Assembly (NCBI RefSeq): GCF_037038585.1
Contig: NC_092521.1
Span: forward strand, 111,502,605-111,566,604
Length of the DNA: 64,000 nt
DNA from: Patagioenas fasciata
Taxonomy: Eukaryota > Chordata > Aves > Columbiformes > Columbidae
Direction of reading: 5' to 3'
Shown here: positions 37,201-49,835 of the stretch, piece after piece
How positions within the stretch are numbered: position 1 is the first letter of the stretch
Layout of the letters: each line of letters begins with the position of its first letter
Made by a program: the position numbers and the translations under genes
The notes under the pieces: model-generated
What the model was told of the DNA's origin: nothing
The model's database searches: none
Seen by the model: the letters and a program-made list of their open reading frames with translations, nothing else

Positions 37201-39248
37201 CTCAGAACTACTTGGGAAAATAGAGTCAAACTCCTTTCTCTGCAGCGAATTACTGCTGTAAGACCTTTTAAAAGGAGCATGGGTTTAAACCCTTCTGTGC
37301 TGTATCCACAGCATCGCGTGTATTGAGGCAGGAGGTCTTGTGCAGTTGTCAAATAGCCCCTTGAAGGTATGGATGCTTTCTGCTGTGCATTCGTAGGGCC
37401 CGCAGATAGCTGCTGATGCAGAGACTGCAGGTGGTTTGTCCCGATGAGCAGACGACCACCTCCTGGCTTCTAAACACAAAGCCCTAAATTACATACCATT
37501 TTCAGTCAAAAAAATGAGAGTTTCGTCTCTTGCACAGACTTGGCATTGACTGTAGCCTCCTTGCCCTTGGAGCAGCTGAAGTAGCACTGAATTTAGAAAG
37601 AGGTTTATTTTTTTTTTTCCCCTCCTCTCTCCATATAGAATCAAGGATGTACCTTAAAAACCAAGGTGTATGTTGGGAGATGTGGGAGAGATGTAGCACC
37701 TATTATCACCCAGTTCAGGCTGTCTGTATGATACCTGCTATGAAGTCATGGTATTACTGATGGAAAAAAATGAATCACTTTTCACAGGAGTTTCATTTAG
37801 TAGCTTTCAGAAGAGCAAAACACACACAAGTATTTTTCCTTGGCGTATGTCTTTCCATTTAAAAAGCTATATGTAGCTTCTAAGCTAAGATTGATGTTAT
37901 ATATTATCCAGTGTCAGTGTTTTGCTCAGAGCTGTCACCAAGGGTGCATATTCAAGCACAGTGTAATAAATGCTCTGACGCAGGCCTTTCCTCCTTTTAT
38001 CACAGGTTGACAGCAACTGAATGTGAGGTTTAGTGAATCTTTTAAATAAATGAGTTTTAAATTTATATAGTATTAGGACAAAACTGCCCTTAGATTGGAA
38101 AGACAGCTTTGGGGAAAGAGTATATGCTATACTTGTTACTTTTATGGGTATTGGTAGTTTATGTGAAGTAATAATGGTAACGCTGGCAAATATTCCCAGT
38201 GGCATTTTTCACATTAGAAGTGCTTAACGGCTTGGCTGTACTTTCTTCAAAGTGAAGATTTTAAAAATGGGGTTAAAGAAGAGTTTTGTGTTTTGTTTTG
38301 TTTTGTTTTGTTTTTAATTTATTATCTTTTTATTTTTAAAATGCACAGCATCTTTGTGTGAGAGAATCTTTTTGCACCATGGGTAGAGACCAGTTGTGGC
38401 AAAGCCAACTCTTGAAAAGAGCTGCCTGTGACAGGAAACTGGGAAGCAGTGCTTGGTTTCTATATGCATCAGCAGCTTTGGTTATCCACCTGAATTTCAA
38501 CAGCTTGAAACAATTATATCAGATGGGATCATGTCACTGGTCTACCTCTGCTCTGAGCTGGTAGAAAGCAGACAAGTGGAAAAGGAAAGAGACACGTGAT
38601 GGTGCTTGTAACACCTGCGCTGGTGGCTTACAAAGTGGTGCAGCATTACTGTATGGTTGGCTTGCTGTATTGCCTATTAACTAGAATTTTATTTACCAGG
38701 ATTATCTTTCTTAGCTTTTTGCACACGCTGTTCTGTATTTGTGAGATACCCTTCCTGTCTGTGCCGCCTGGTAGGTGGGCCAGAACAGCGTTCAGTTTTG
38801 CTAATTAAAGATTGGACTTGATTTCATGAGTTAGAGGAGACCAAGCCTGCCCTGCTCTTGGCCTGCTCTCCCAAGCACAGGCACACAAGTACAGGGCTAT
38901 TTTGTATCCTGGGTTGAAGGCTGTGCAGGGTGCTTTATCACTGCAGTGCAGTATTTCTTACGTTGCCACTCAGAATGGAATCCTGAAGTAGGTCTAAATG
39001 TCCTTTATATCTGGGGTGAAGGGTTGTGCATGTATTGGTGCCCAAGTACATGGGAAATCATGTGGCATCTCACCAACGTCTGCAAATTCACTGTGAACAA
39101 ACAAATACAGAAACTCAGAGCATTTCCAGTGTTGAACCACTTTTGCAATATTTCTGGAACCACTCTGCGTGGGCTTGTAACTGGAAGAGAAATTAAAACA
39201 TTTATTTTCATCCTGTAACTCACAAGCAACATGGTTTCAGTTGGCCTT
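34211..39248. other. Intronic stretch, nothing recognised
   Basis: About 5 kb with no recognisable gene, RNA or interspersed element. A (TTTTG)n tract lies at about 38284-38315. The reading frames present are short and lack recognisable features. Confidence 0.5.
38284..38315. repeat. (TTTTG)n simple repeat
   Basis: Five near-perfect TTTTG units followed by a T run; the kind of tract often left by poly-T tails. Confidence 0.9.
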
Positions 39249-39315
39249 ACTTTAAGCAAGGATTGGACCTCATGACCTCTAGAGGTTGGTCCCAACCAAA
39301 GTTGTTCAGTAATTT
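39249..39315 (+). mobile_element. Probable CR1 3'-end fragment, plus strand
   Basis: The short stretch 'gattggacctcatgacctc' followed by 'agaggttggtcccaacc' and 'gttgttcagtaatttt' matches the layout of the terminal 60-70 bases of CR1 elements. It is too short and diverged to assign to a subfamily. Confidence 0.6.
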
Positions 39316-40115
39316 TAGATGTGAATGAAAAGTTTCTCCAGAGGGAGAGAAGGCAAAAAGAAAATCATACAGTTAAAAACTATTCTTTCAGTTTCTACTT
39401 CCTTTCTTATTTTTTACATTTTGTGAAAAGATTTTATTCTTCCATTGAAAATAAGAGCAAAAAGTTCTGCTCATTTCAGTGGGATTTAAGCTGGGATTTG
39501 CACAGACATGCATTTACATTGCATTTAGAGAGAAAAGCAGGACATCAGCCTCTTTAGTTTGAAGCTTCTCTTACAGAGGATTTTTGAAAGTATCATGGGC
39601 AATGAACAAAGTTTGTGCAGTGTATCTCTTTTTTCCTACCAGTAGCAGAAAGGCTGTGACAAAGGACAGGTGACAATGGGCTGAGTGGTCCACTGTTCAC
39701 ATTCAGCCTCCTGTTCCTCCTGTGCACATAAGAGCAAGAAGGGAGGCTTCTCTGGTAATTAAAACTGATTTGCTGAACAGTTAATGGGAAGCATTTTAAT
39801 GAAGTCTTTTCAAAAAAAAAAGAGGATGTAATGCTCCTTCTCTCGCATGCAGGATGGGAGAGACTTTCGTGGCTTCCTGTCCATGCAAACCTGCCAGTGT
39901 TGGCTGATGAAAAAGCAGCAAAGTGCAGGGCATTTGCAGTCAGAGCTACCACTGATGTACTCATGCTATGAATCCATTCTGCTGTGTGGCACATGCATCT
40001 GTCTGGGATTCCTGTGCTTAAAAGAATTAGCAGGTCTGCCTGCCCTTCTGTCAGCATGAAGCTGAAGTGGAGGCATTTTGGGGAAAGAAAGTAATTTCCA
40101 AGGCCTCCTTTTAAA
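39316..40115. other. Intronic stretch, nothing recognised
   Basis: The 215-codon minus-strand frame at 39593-40240 runs from this stretch into the antisense of the neighbouring CR1. The part outside the CR1 has no recognised motif and no splice context, so I treat it as chance. Confidence 0.5.
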
Positions 40116-40657
40116 TATGCCTGTGATTGTGCCACTGTACTTGGTGCTGGTGAGGCCACACCTTGAATCCTGTGTTCAGTTTTGGGCCCCTTGCTTTGGG
40201 AAAGACATTGAGGTACTAGAGAGAGTTCAGAAAAGGGCAATGAAGCTGGTGAGGGGTCTGGAGCACAAGTCTTATGAGGAGTGGCTGAGGGAACTGGGGC
40301 TGTTCAGCCTGAAGAAAAGGAGGCTGAGGGGAGACCTTATCAGTGTCTACAGCTACCTGAAAGGAGGTTGTAGCATGGTGGGTGTTGGTCTCTTCGCCCA
40401 AGTAGCAAGTGATAGGACAAGAGGGAATGGCATCAAATTGCACCACGGGAGGTTTAGATAGGATATCAGGAAACATTTATTCACGGAAAGGGTTGTCAGG
40501 CATTGGAACAGGCTGCCCGGGGAAGTGGTGGAGTCACCATCCCTGGAGGTGTTTAAAGGTGTTTAGACGAGGTTCTTAGGGACCTTAGAGTTCAGTTATG
40601 GTTGGACTCAATGATCCTGAGGGTCTCTTCTGACCAAAATGATTCTATGATTCTATT
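40116..40657 (+). mobile_element. CR1 LINE, plus strand, 5'-truncated
   Basis: Starts in the ORF2 C-terminal third. The frame at 40078-40461 carries [31 protein letters not shown] and [21 protein letters not shown]. It ends with 'gattctatgattctat', a full CR1 3' terminus. It is close to the copy at 13238-13575 and so is probably the same subfamily. Confidence 0.95.
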
Positions 40658-42172
40658 TGTGTGAATATACGGAAGCAGAGGAAGGTAAAGGAACTGCGCA
40701 GCAACCGTACACAAATTTAGCAGAGGTATAAATGGCCAAAGGTATAAGGCATTAAGTACCTGGGACTTCAGGAATCTTCAAACAGAAGAGAGGGTTACTT
40801 GAAAAGCTGTTGTTTACTACTTAGTTGCCTTCTTTGTCTATACTCTTTGCTCCTTGACTTCTTGGATTTTGTGGGGAAAACCTCAGAAGTAACACATAGG
40901 GACTGATGAATGGAGCAAATTACAGGTTGGTAAGTAGATGTAAGTGTCCTCCAAGGGAAAGGCAGAAGAAGGTGTGGGCTTCCTGGCATACACTTCCTTG
41001 AGTGCTGTCCAGGTGTGTTCTGGGTCACCTCTGGGCCTGGATGATGGTTGATGTCCCTGCCTGGCAGGGAAAGGAAGGAGAGCAGGCGTCAGAGGAACTT
41101 CCTCAGGAGCATCACTCACAGCCAGAGGGCTAAACCTGGATCCTCCTGGGATCGCAGACTGAAATAGGAGGGCAAAGGAAATGGTGTGTAATTGGTCCCT
41201 ATTGAAAACAATGGGATTGTTGCCGTGTAAAACCAAATATTTTGTGAATGAAGCTTCCAGAGACAGCTTGTTTTGGAGTTCCTTTAAAGTAAACTCTCAT
41301 AGGAGCTGGTAACCAAGCCAGAGCCCAGACCATGTTTATATTCTCTGCTGAGTATGACACATTCATGTGTAGGAAGATATCTGATGGAAACCTGTGTGGA
41401 CAGAGTGATGATCCCAGGGGTGCATACAGCTTAAAAATTAAAATGGGATGCTGGGAAGTGAAATGGTGCAGAACACAGAAAATAGTGAGTTTGTCTCTTT
41501 AGGAAGAAAAATTCAGAAATGTTTATTTCTTCTCCCAGGAATCTCTTGTTTTGTCTGATATAAACTCAGCTGAAATTGGAGGCAATGGATCCTCTTTTCT
41601 GTTTGGGTTTTGGAATTTGTCCCAGTGAGAAAAAATGTGGGCAGAGCCTACTGCTGGAAATGCTGGTTTGACCTACAGTTAACTATCTTGGCCATGCTTC
41701 CCAATACCGAAAATCTTCTATATGTGGTCCAAGCTACTGACTGTCACGTTTTCAAGGAAAAATAGCACTAATTAGTAAGAACAGTAGCTCAGCATTTATC
41801 CACTGTGGTCCTTGTAGCATAGAATTATTTTAGTGACTCCACCTTTAATTATATATGGTTAAAAGAATAAAAGATTTTTCAGCTATGTCAGCCATTTGCC
41901 TTATTGCATACTATGTTTGTTAGTTAATAGACTAGGCTGGAATGTTTGGCTTTGTGGACTGCCATCGAAAGCAGTCCAGTCTGTTGAGTATTGCAATTTT
42001 TGTATCGTCTGAGGATGAAAGATGATGTATGTCCCAAGACTGAGTCCTAATGTATCTAGAAGAAACAATGTAGAGGAGGATCACAAAAGCCTTCAATGCT
42101 CCAAGCTCCCAGGGTGGCCTGTCTGCTCAGTGCAGCTTGAAAATGTGTCAAAAGATGAAAGCACACAGACTC
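40658..42172. other. Intronic stretch, nothing recognised
   Basis: About 1.5 kb of unique-looking sequence. Minus-strand frames at 40795-41028 and 40883-41236 overlap each other and have no recognisable features. Confidence 0.5.
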
Positions 42173-42790
42173 ACAGAATGGTTGAGGTTGGAAGACACTT
42201 CTGGAGGTCATCCTGTCCCATCCATCTGTTCAAGCAGGGCCACTGAGAGCTGGGTGCACAGGAACATGTTCAGATGGCTTTAAAATATTTCCAGGAATGA
42301 AGACTCCACAACCTCCCTGAGCAACGTGCGCCAGCACTTGGTCACCCTCACAGTGAAAAAGTGTTTCCTGATGTTCAGAGGGCATCTCCTGTGTTTCACT
42401 GTGTGAACATCACCACTGATCCTGTCGCTGGGCACTACTGAAAAAAGTCTACCTACATCATCTTTGTATGGTCCCTTTGGGTACTTGTACACATTGATGA
42501 GATCCCCCTAAGCCTTCTCCAGGCTGATCAGACCCATCTCTCTCAGTCTTTCCTCATAGGAGAGATGCTCCAGAACCTTCATCCTAGTAGTCCTTTGCTG
42601 GACTCTTTTCAGTAGTTCCATAGTTCTCTTGTACCGGGGAGCCCAGAACTAGATCCAGCACTGCAGGTCTGGCTGCACCGACACTATATAGATGGAGAAG
42701 CATCACCTCCCTCAACCTCCTCTTAATGCAGCCCATTAACCACTTTTGCTGCAAAGGCAGGTTGCTGTCTGATGTTCAAGCACAGCTGGC
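42173..42790 (-). mobile_element. CR1 LINE, minus strand, 5'-truncated
   Basis: Inverted 3' end 'tcacagaatggttgaggttg', then 'gactccacaacctccctg', 'cttctccaggctgatcag' and 'tcagtctttcctcatagg', running into ORF2. The minus-strand frame at 42280-42492 carries a degenerate version of the RLFSVVPSDR / NIRKHFFTVRVT blocks. The 5' limit is vague (42785 or slightly further). It lies 0.35 kb from an oppositely oriented CR1 at 43145. Confidence 0.93.
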
Positions 42791-43144
42791 CTCCTCTTGT
42801 CTGTCAGTGAGGCCAGGCCTTGCACTTGGGCATGACACTGCTGTGACTTCTCCCTTTTCTGTGAATATCTGTGCCAGGGAACAACCAGGACCAGGAAGCA
42901 CAAGAGAGAAACCGTGGCACTGCACAGTGTACTAGTCCACCTCACTCCAAGTATCCCAGCTGGAAAATGTGTTTTCAGGCTGTATTCCAGTGCTGTAGCT
43001 CCTCTCCAGCCACACCCACCATGGCATTGGGTTATGCACTGGAAAATGGGGTTGCTGGACAGAAGGTGTGCATGGCTGGGCTATAGATGCTCTTGAGGAA
43101 ATCAGTCTAATACGTCATGACCTCTTATGTTCTGACTTGCGGCA

Positions 43145-43410
43145 CATGTTGGGCAAACTCCTTTCAGTGGTGCCTAACAATAGGATGAGGGGCAATGGGC
43201 ACAGACTGAAGCACAGGAGATTCCATCTGAATATGAGGGTGACAGAGCACTGGAACAGGTTGTCCAGGGGGGTTGTGGAGTCTCCTTCTCTGGAGACATT
43301 CAAAACCCACCTGAATGCCTTCCTGTGTAACCTTATCTAGGTGTTCCTGCTCTGGCAGGGGGATTGGATATCTGCAGAGGTCCCTTCCAACCGCAACCAT
43401 TCTGTGATTA
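43145..43410 (+). mobile_element. CR1 LINE, short plus-strand copy
   Basis: Begins near 'gttgggcaaactcctttc' and includes 'gacagagcactggaacagg', 'gtggagtctccttctctgg' and the 3' end 'ccgcaaccattctgtgatta'. The frame at 43068-43340 covers the [17 protein letters not shown] and [12 protein letters not shown] blocks. It lacks everything upstream of the last part of ORF2. Confidence 0.94.
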
Positions 43411-44603
43411 TCAGAACAGGGGTTTATTACAGGGCAGCTGAGAACAATCTGAGGCAATGAGGAGTAAAAGGCAAATGCAAAGTACTGTGGTTCATGTTGT
43501 GGGGTTTTTTTGTTTGTTTTGGTTTGGTTTTTTCTTTCAGTGTTCCTGTCACTACTACAGTAGCCTAAGATACCTTTGCTATGGATACAAAGGCTTTAGT
43601 GCTCTCAGTTCTTCAGAAACAACTTGTTTACAGCCTGACTGCACTAAAATCATGAAGAAGTGTGCTGTTACTGATGGCTATTGAAAAAGTACCTCTGTCT
43701 TCATAACACATGACATTTGCAAAAATTCCTAATGATGTGGGAGCTGAGGCTCTGCTTTCAGGTGTGACACAAACGCTTAAGGACTTGCATTTCGGTGATC
43801 TTTAAAAGTGGGACTTGTGCTCCAAAGCATTACGTGCTTTTTTACCTTAATACTGATGTAGAGTAATGGCTGCATCAATCTCATCTTTCCAGGTAACAGA
43901 AGTGTCTGTTTGGCTGGGCGAGGATGCCATTGTGTCACTGTCACTTTAACTACTTGTAGATAAAGCGCTCTGGAGCTACTGCATTTCTCCGATACTAAAC
44001 AATCATTTGTTTTGCTGCATCGTGCAGTTTTATGACCAAGTTGTTGTTATCAGAGCAGGCAGGTACTTGTGGCTAAGACAGTTTGCTGCCCCGTGGTGGT
44101 TATGGACTCAGTTATTTTTAAAGGCAGTTCCTTTGCTGAACAGGAAAATATGAACCTCATCAATACAGGAGGCTGAACTTGTGGCCTGGCACTCCTTTAG
44201 CTGTGCACAGCTCAATCATTTTCTTTCTGATTTTTTTTTTTAGAGATTTCTGTATTTCATCCCTGTGTGAAACAGCAGCATACAGCAGCAAGGGAGTAAA
44301 GGTACCTGTGAGAAATTTGCAGGAGGCCTCATTTACTAGTATTACATAATTCAGATCCAAAGGGTCGCACCCACAAGAGCTAATTGTCAAACTGTGCTCT
44401 ACCAATGGGGGAAAAAAAAAAGTTTCCATGGTAACTTTCTAATGAGTCTGCTTGACAACCTTTTCAAGAAGAACTTTTTTCCAGCAGGTTAGACATTTTT
44501 GAAGTGAAGCAGATCCTGTGCTGTAGGTATAACTTGATCTTACTTAATAACATGATATTACTGATGGTTTTTACACAGCCCAGGTACTTCAAAGGAGAGA
44601 GCC

Positions 44604-44920
44604 TCAAACACAGTCTGTACAAGCTGCCCATGAAACCAGATCAGGGCAGGATTTCACTTCATTTAAGGCATCCACATCTGAGGTAATCATGTTGGTGTCC
44701 TTTATAATCAGTGTAGAGAAATAGATTCTTGTCGGGTGTTGTTCCTCTGACCTGTTGCAGACATCAACCTCAGGCTGAGCTGCATCATGCCCTAGAAGTG
44801 CCATTTTCTTTCTGTTGACTATAAAGGGAGGCTGGATGACTGTACTGCGCTTGTCGATATCTAGATCTGAAGAGGTGCCGCCCTCACTCCCCAGATACTT
44901 TTGCAATGTAGAGGTCTAGA
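44604..44920 (-). other. Antisense protein-like ORF, unidentified
   Basis: A minus-strand frame of 100 codons with varied composition (blocks DLDIDKRSTVIQPPF, VNRKKMALLGHDAAQPEV). On the minus strand it is preceded by a poly-T run and an acceptor-like 'gcatattttctag' ending at about 44921. A GT in 'caacaggtcaga' could serve as a donor. It keeps a few CpGs in codons. I do not recognise the product. A retrocopy fragment, an old mobile element or chance are all possible. Confidence 0.2.
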
Positions 44921-45293
44921 AAATATGCTTTTAGCAAAAAAAAAAAAAAAAGGTAGAATGAGTAATTATATAGTCTGGAAAAGACAAAATGAGGGACATG
45001 CAAGTAACAACTTTCAAATACATAAGCCGTTTGAATAGAATGGGAAAGCGATTGAATGGAACAAAAGGAGTGGGTTAAATGCTTCTAATAATAAGGATAA
45101 TGAGACACTGATGTTTTACTGAGTACTGATTATCTGGTTTATTTTAGTGGAAGCACTCTACAATTTGTTTCACTTCCCAGAACTCTAGAAGTTCCACCCT
45201 TCTCCTTTGAAGAAAGGTACTTATTTGATATACTTTTTTCCTGTTGTCAAGACAACACGTGGTTGTACATCCTCCTTTTGTTTCTCAAGGATG

Positions 45294-45412
45294 TATTAAA
45301 AAAACCACCACCACCACAAAAAAAAAAAAAAACCAAAACAAAACAAAACAAAAAACCAGTTGGTTTTTTTATTATTATTATTATTATTTTTATTATTTTT
45401 TTTTTCTCCTTG
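45294..45412. repeat. Compound simple repeat: (ACC)n, A-run, (AAAAC)n, then (TTA)n, T-run
   Basis: An A-rich half is followed by a T-rich half. At the centre lies a short inverted repeat (45350-45358 and 45361-45369, arms of 9 nt around 'gt'). The A-rich and T-rich halves could pair loosely as a long hairpin. The chance frames here translate into poly-K/Y/F and are not genes. Confidence 0.9.
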
Positions 45413-46514
45413 TAAAAGGATTTTTTGAGCAAGATTTTTATGGTTTTGGGCATGGGGACAGGGTTCCAAAGAGTTTTGGCTGCCAAGGGTGCAAGAAGTG
45501 TCATACAGTATTTGAATGGAAATAAGTTCTGAAGGAGATAGTTGAAATATCTGAAAAGTGATTTAAAAAAAATCACATACTTAATATCTACAAACTAAGT
45601 ACTTTATGGGGCATCAGGGGAGATTTCACATGGTTCAAAACAATCAGCAATGCTGCTTTAAAAAGAATTTAGAAGTTAACAACAACAAAAAAAAGTTAAA
45701 AGCTTCTCTCTCATTCCTCTACTTTACCTGTTGTAGTAACAGGAATATTTGGCAGTGAGACGATTTGAAGTGTGACAGTGGATGTTCCTATTATGTGTAT
45801 TGCTTTTTTTTCTTCTCTCTGCTAGTAAAAGTCGGTCAGTCAGACCAGTTTCCTGAGCGGTTCAAGGTGTTTCAAGCCACTGGTACCATGGAAAGAAGTA
45901 GTCTCCAAGTAGTGCTTCTGCATCCTCATCACTTTTGGCCTCTGCAGATAGTGCTGTGTTTGAGCCAGGCACCAGAGGTAGGAATTGACCTTGGATAAAA
46001 TCAGTGTCCTGGCTTCCAGTCTCAGGAAGAGCTTGGTGCAGGTTTGGAGGTAAATGGAAGAAGAAAGGATAGGACTCACTTTGGTCACACGGCTAACCTG
46101 AAGTGTTGGTGAAAGCAGCAACCCAGTTATGTGATCCTTGCTTGTTTTGACTGCTTTGTGAAACTTCATTGGTCAGTAGTTGGCATCTTTTACTAACTTT
46201 GATAAGGGTGAAGTTTAAATATCACTCTTCTAATTACAAAGTATAATTGAGGGAGTAAATGGTGCTATAACAAGAAAGTGCATTTTGATCGATCTTTGTT
46301 TTCATTAAGGCATCATCTGGAAACCAAGGACATCTGTCATTCATATAATGATTTTAAAGTATGGTGCCGAGTCTGGACCCGCTTCCTGTGAAATCGTTAA
46401 AAATAATCCAACTAATTTGTGTGGGCTTGATGTCTCTTTTCTTCCATGCACTCATAGATGAAAGAGTTAGTATTTAGATTCATTGCAACAACCACCTGCT
46501 ATTTGCAGAGCAAA

Positions 46515-47302
46515 CCATTTGTGAATTGGAGAACTGGGCAGTCACCAACCACAAGAAGTTCAAGAGCAAGTGCTGGGTTTTTCACCTGGGACATGGCAAC
46601 CCTGGCTGTACATACAGACTGGGGGATGAGATGCTGGAAAGCAGCTCTGCAGAGAGGGATCTGGGGGTTCTGGTCGATGGCAACTTGAACATGAGCCAGC
46701 AGTGTGCCCTGGCATCCAAGAGAGCCAACCATGTCCTGGGTGCATCCAGCACAGCATTGCCAGCTGGGCAGGGAGGTGATTGTCCCGCTCTGTTCCGCAC
46801 TGGTGCGGCCTCACCTGGAGCTCTGTGTGCAGTTCTGGGTGCCACAGGATGAAAAGGATATAAAGATACTGGAGAGTGTCCAGAAGAGGACCATGAATTT
46901 GGTGAAGGGTTTAGAGGGGTTTGATCAGCCTGAGGAAGACTGAGAGGAGACCTCATGGCGGCTACAGATTCCTCACAAGGGGAGGAGGAGGGACAGGCAC
47001 TGAACTCTTCTCTTTAGCAACCAATGATAGAACCCGAGGGAATGTCAGGAAGATGTGCCAGAGGAGGTTTAGGCTGGACAAAAGGGAAAGGTTCTCCACC
47101 CAGAGGGTGGTGGAGCACTGAAACAGGCTCCCCAGGGAGGTATCACAACCCCAAGCCTGACAGTGTTCAAGAAGAGACTGGACATCACCCTCAAACACAT
47201 GGTGTGGACTGTGGGGTTGTCATATGTAGGGACAGGTGTTGGACTCAATGATCCTTGTCGGTCCCTTCCAACTCAGGACATTCTATTCTATGATAATGGA
47301 CT
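46515..47302 (+). mobile_element. CR1 LINE, plus strand, 5'-truncated, older subfamily
   Basis: ORF2 C-terminal half, split over several frames. Positions 46526-46852 carry [21 protein letters not shown], 46704-46943 carry [16 protein letters not shown], and 46921-47121 carry NDRTRGNVRK. It ends with 'ggtcccttccaactcagg' and 'attctattctatgat'. Diagnostic words ('gacaggtgttggactcaatg') differ from the copies at 22.8 and 43.1 kb, so it belongs to another CR1 subfamily. Confidence 0.93.
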
Positions 47303-49669
47303 TAGAGAAAGGAAACTTAGCAATTGGGATGACAAACATGGATGCTATTACTCTGCTGTGTACAGAGCTACTTTAGCTTGTAGTTTTTAGCTTTGCAAAC
47401 GCAGCTGATTTTCTTCTAGGAAGAAAAAAAAATATTTTCCTGTTTACAAAAGTGTAAGTTATAAATCCTGTTGTAACTTCTGGTTTTTGACAGCTGAGTT
47501 CAGACATTTTGTCTCTAAAGCCTGGCTTTTTAGCATGCTTTCTCAAATGGAGGCAGCTTTGTTTAAAATTGTGAAAATGTCATTTCAAGTTTAGTCATTG
47601 TCCTCTATTATTTTTCTGTTTGACCCAGAGTTCAGTTGCACAATTTGGTCATGATGATGACTTTCATAACAAATTTCTGCAATACTTAAGTTTGCTCAGA
47701 GGTTAATGTCACTTGACTTCTGGATTTCTAGCTCAAAACATATTGTGAGTTGGTGTAAGTTTTAGTTTGTGACATAATTTTTTTTCGTCTTTCTTAAAGC
47801 ATCTAAGCCCTTTAATTCCCTTTCCTATTCAGGAGTGTTCAGTGCCTGAGTCTGAGAGCAGAAGAGGATGCATGCAAAATCCAGTAGCGTATGTTCTGAA
47901 ATATTTTGAAGCTTAAACTACATAATCTGAGACTTCCTGACCTTTACCCTTTCTGAGTAGTTTGCTTGCCCCATGAATTTTGTATTCCCTAAAGCTTTAC
48001 AGCTGTTATGCATCAGCATTTAGAACATCAGACGGAGTAAAGCTTTACAGTTGGGAACCTCCTTGCAGAGGAAACAAAGTGGAAAGGAGGGCAACCACTG
48101 AAATTGCTACCACATTTTAAAACCTCAGAAAGGTGAATGTGTGGGAATTTTTAAACTGCTTTCTTAAACAGGGGCGCAGAAACCTCTTGTTCTTCACCAG
48201 TGAATGAGGAGATGCTAGTGAAATTTGAGGAAAAATGGATTTGTGCAATGGGTTTGCTTCTGGGACTGTAGAACAGCTTGGTGCTTTGCAAACAGAAATG
48301 CTCTATGTGCCAAAGACTATTAAATGTGGTTTATGATGAGACGGAGGATATGGATGTTGCAGCTTAGCAGCAGGCACAGAATTCTGGAGGCCAGTGGACT
48401 TAGACAGGCACCTTCCAATGGTGGCCAGTTGACTTAACTCAGTGAATGTCTGTGAAGTTGCATGCACATTTACTTAAGCTGGCTCTGAAGTGGATGGACC
48501 TCAGCTGGCTTTAGGCTAGAAGGTATCTTCTACTTGTGTTATCACCCCATTGTACCCAAACTAATAAAGCCTTCTGAAATCTTGCTAGTTTTATAAATGT
48601 ATGTAGGATTTTTTTAAAACTTAGCACTGTTTTGAAAGGGACAGGAGCACTCTAAAGACTAATACTATGAAGTTTTTAGCTGTTTTGATTCTAAGCTAAA
48701 CCTGTTCAGTGTGTATGTTAGTGTTCATATACATGCACAGACCAATCTAAATTCAGGTTGCAGAAAGCTTCACTGAGGTTCATGATTTCTAATGACTTCG
48801 CCTGTACAAATGTCACCATCTGGAATGAGCTCATTTGACTTTATATTGGAGGAACAGACTGATTATATTTAGAAATCTGAGACTCTAGATTTTCTTGTGA
48901 TATTACATTATGCTGTCACGTTGAGTTTCAAGAAGGGGGAATTTGTGCGGTTTCCGCCTGAAACAAATAGCTACAAAATACACAGTGATTATCCAATAAG
49001 ATTGTATGACTGGATCCTTTCAGAAGAAATCAAAAGAAAGAAAAATTACTTCTGTTGTGTCGATTACAAGTTTTTATACTTTTCTTATTCGCTTCTGCTG
49101 AAACTTCTGTATCTTAAGGTGCATTTCAGAATGTACTCATTAAAGCTGAGTACATTAGAAACTTCTCATTTGAGACTGAAAGGACACTGCAAGTTCACAT
49201 GTTCAGATAATAATCAGTTATATCAGCAGTTCTAGTCTGGGAGACTGAATGGTACTGTGGCTGATTGTATCTGCAGATGAAACTGGTGACAGTTCCAAGA
49301 GACCTTGACATGAACTGCTTGGAATTGCTCTCTGGAACTTTATAAGGTTGGGTTTGTTTTGTTTTGTTTTTGTTTTTGGTTTTTTTGTAAGACTTCAGAT
49401 TTGCTTCTGCATTATTGTGCCTACATCTTAGCCTGAATCCAGGGATACTGCTTATGCCACAAATAGGTTACTTTGGAAAAGCCTCAAGAGATGAGAAGTC
49501 AATTTGTCTTTCACAGACCTGAAAAACAGTTGTTACTTGTATCTTCCCCTTAACTGTTTTCTTGGGAAGAACGTGATCTTAGAAAACAGAGGGGAGCTCC
49601 TCACCAGAGGAGACTCAGGTGGGTGGGAAAGACCTACTGCTTCCTGGGCTGTGATGTGGGTGCAGTGAG
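47303..49669. other. Intronic stretch, nothing recognised
   Basis: About 2.4 kb of AT-rich unique sequence. The 112-codon frame at 48897-49235 is rich in K, Y, L and F and reflects base composition. A T/G-rich tract lies at about 49353-49388. Confidence 0.5.
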
Positions 49670-49835
49670 GCTGTCACTTCAGATATAGTGTTGGTTTTGT
49701 TTTGTGTGTTTTGTTGTTGTTGTTTTTTAAGCCCAGCAAAGCTGTCACTGCAGGCATAGTGCCCCCGTTTTTTGTTTTTGTTTTGGTTTTTTTTTGTTGT
49801 TTTGTTTTTGTTTTTTTGTTTGTTTTGGTTTTTTT
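49670..49835. repeat. Short tandem duplication with T/G-rich spacers (period about 71)
   Basis: 'gctgtcacttcagatatagtg' at 49670 recurs as 'gctgtcactgcaggcatagtg' at 49741. Each is followed by a (TTTTG)/(TTG)-rich spacer and then 'cccagc'. It abuts the 3' side of the next CR1 and takes the place where that element's normal 3' terminus would be expected. Confidence 0.7.

Larger units (their letters stand above)
43411..46514. other. Intronic stretch with low-complexity tract
   Basis: No recognised host exon. It contains an antisense, somewhat protein-like ORF at 44604-44906 next to a poly-A run (44937-44953), and a compound A-rich/T-rich simple repeat at 45294-45412. Other frames are chance. 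Confidence 0.45.

Noticed and set aside
39593-40240. 215-codon minus-strand ORF as a gene
   Set aside because: Its first part is the antisense of the CR1 at 40116-40657 and the rest has no motif or splice context.
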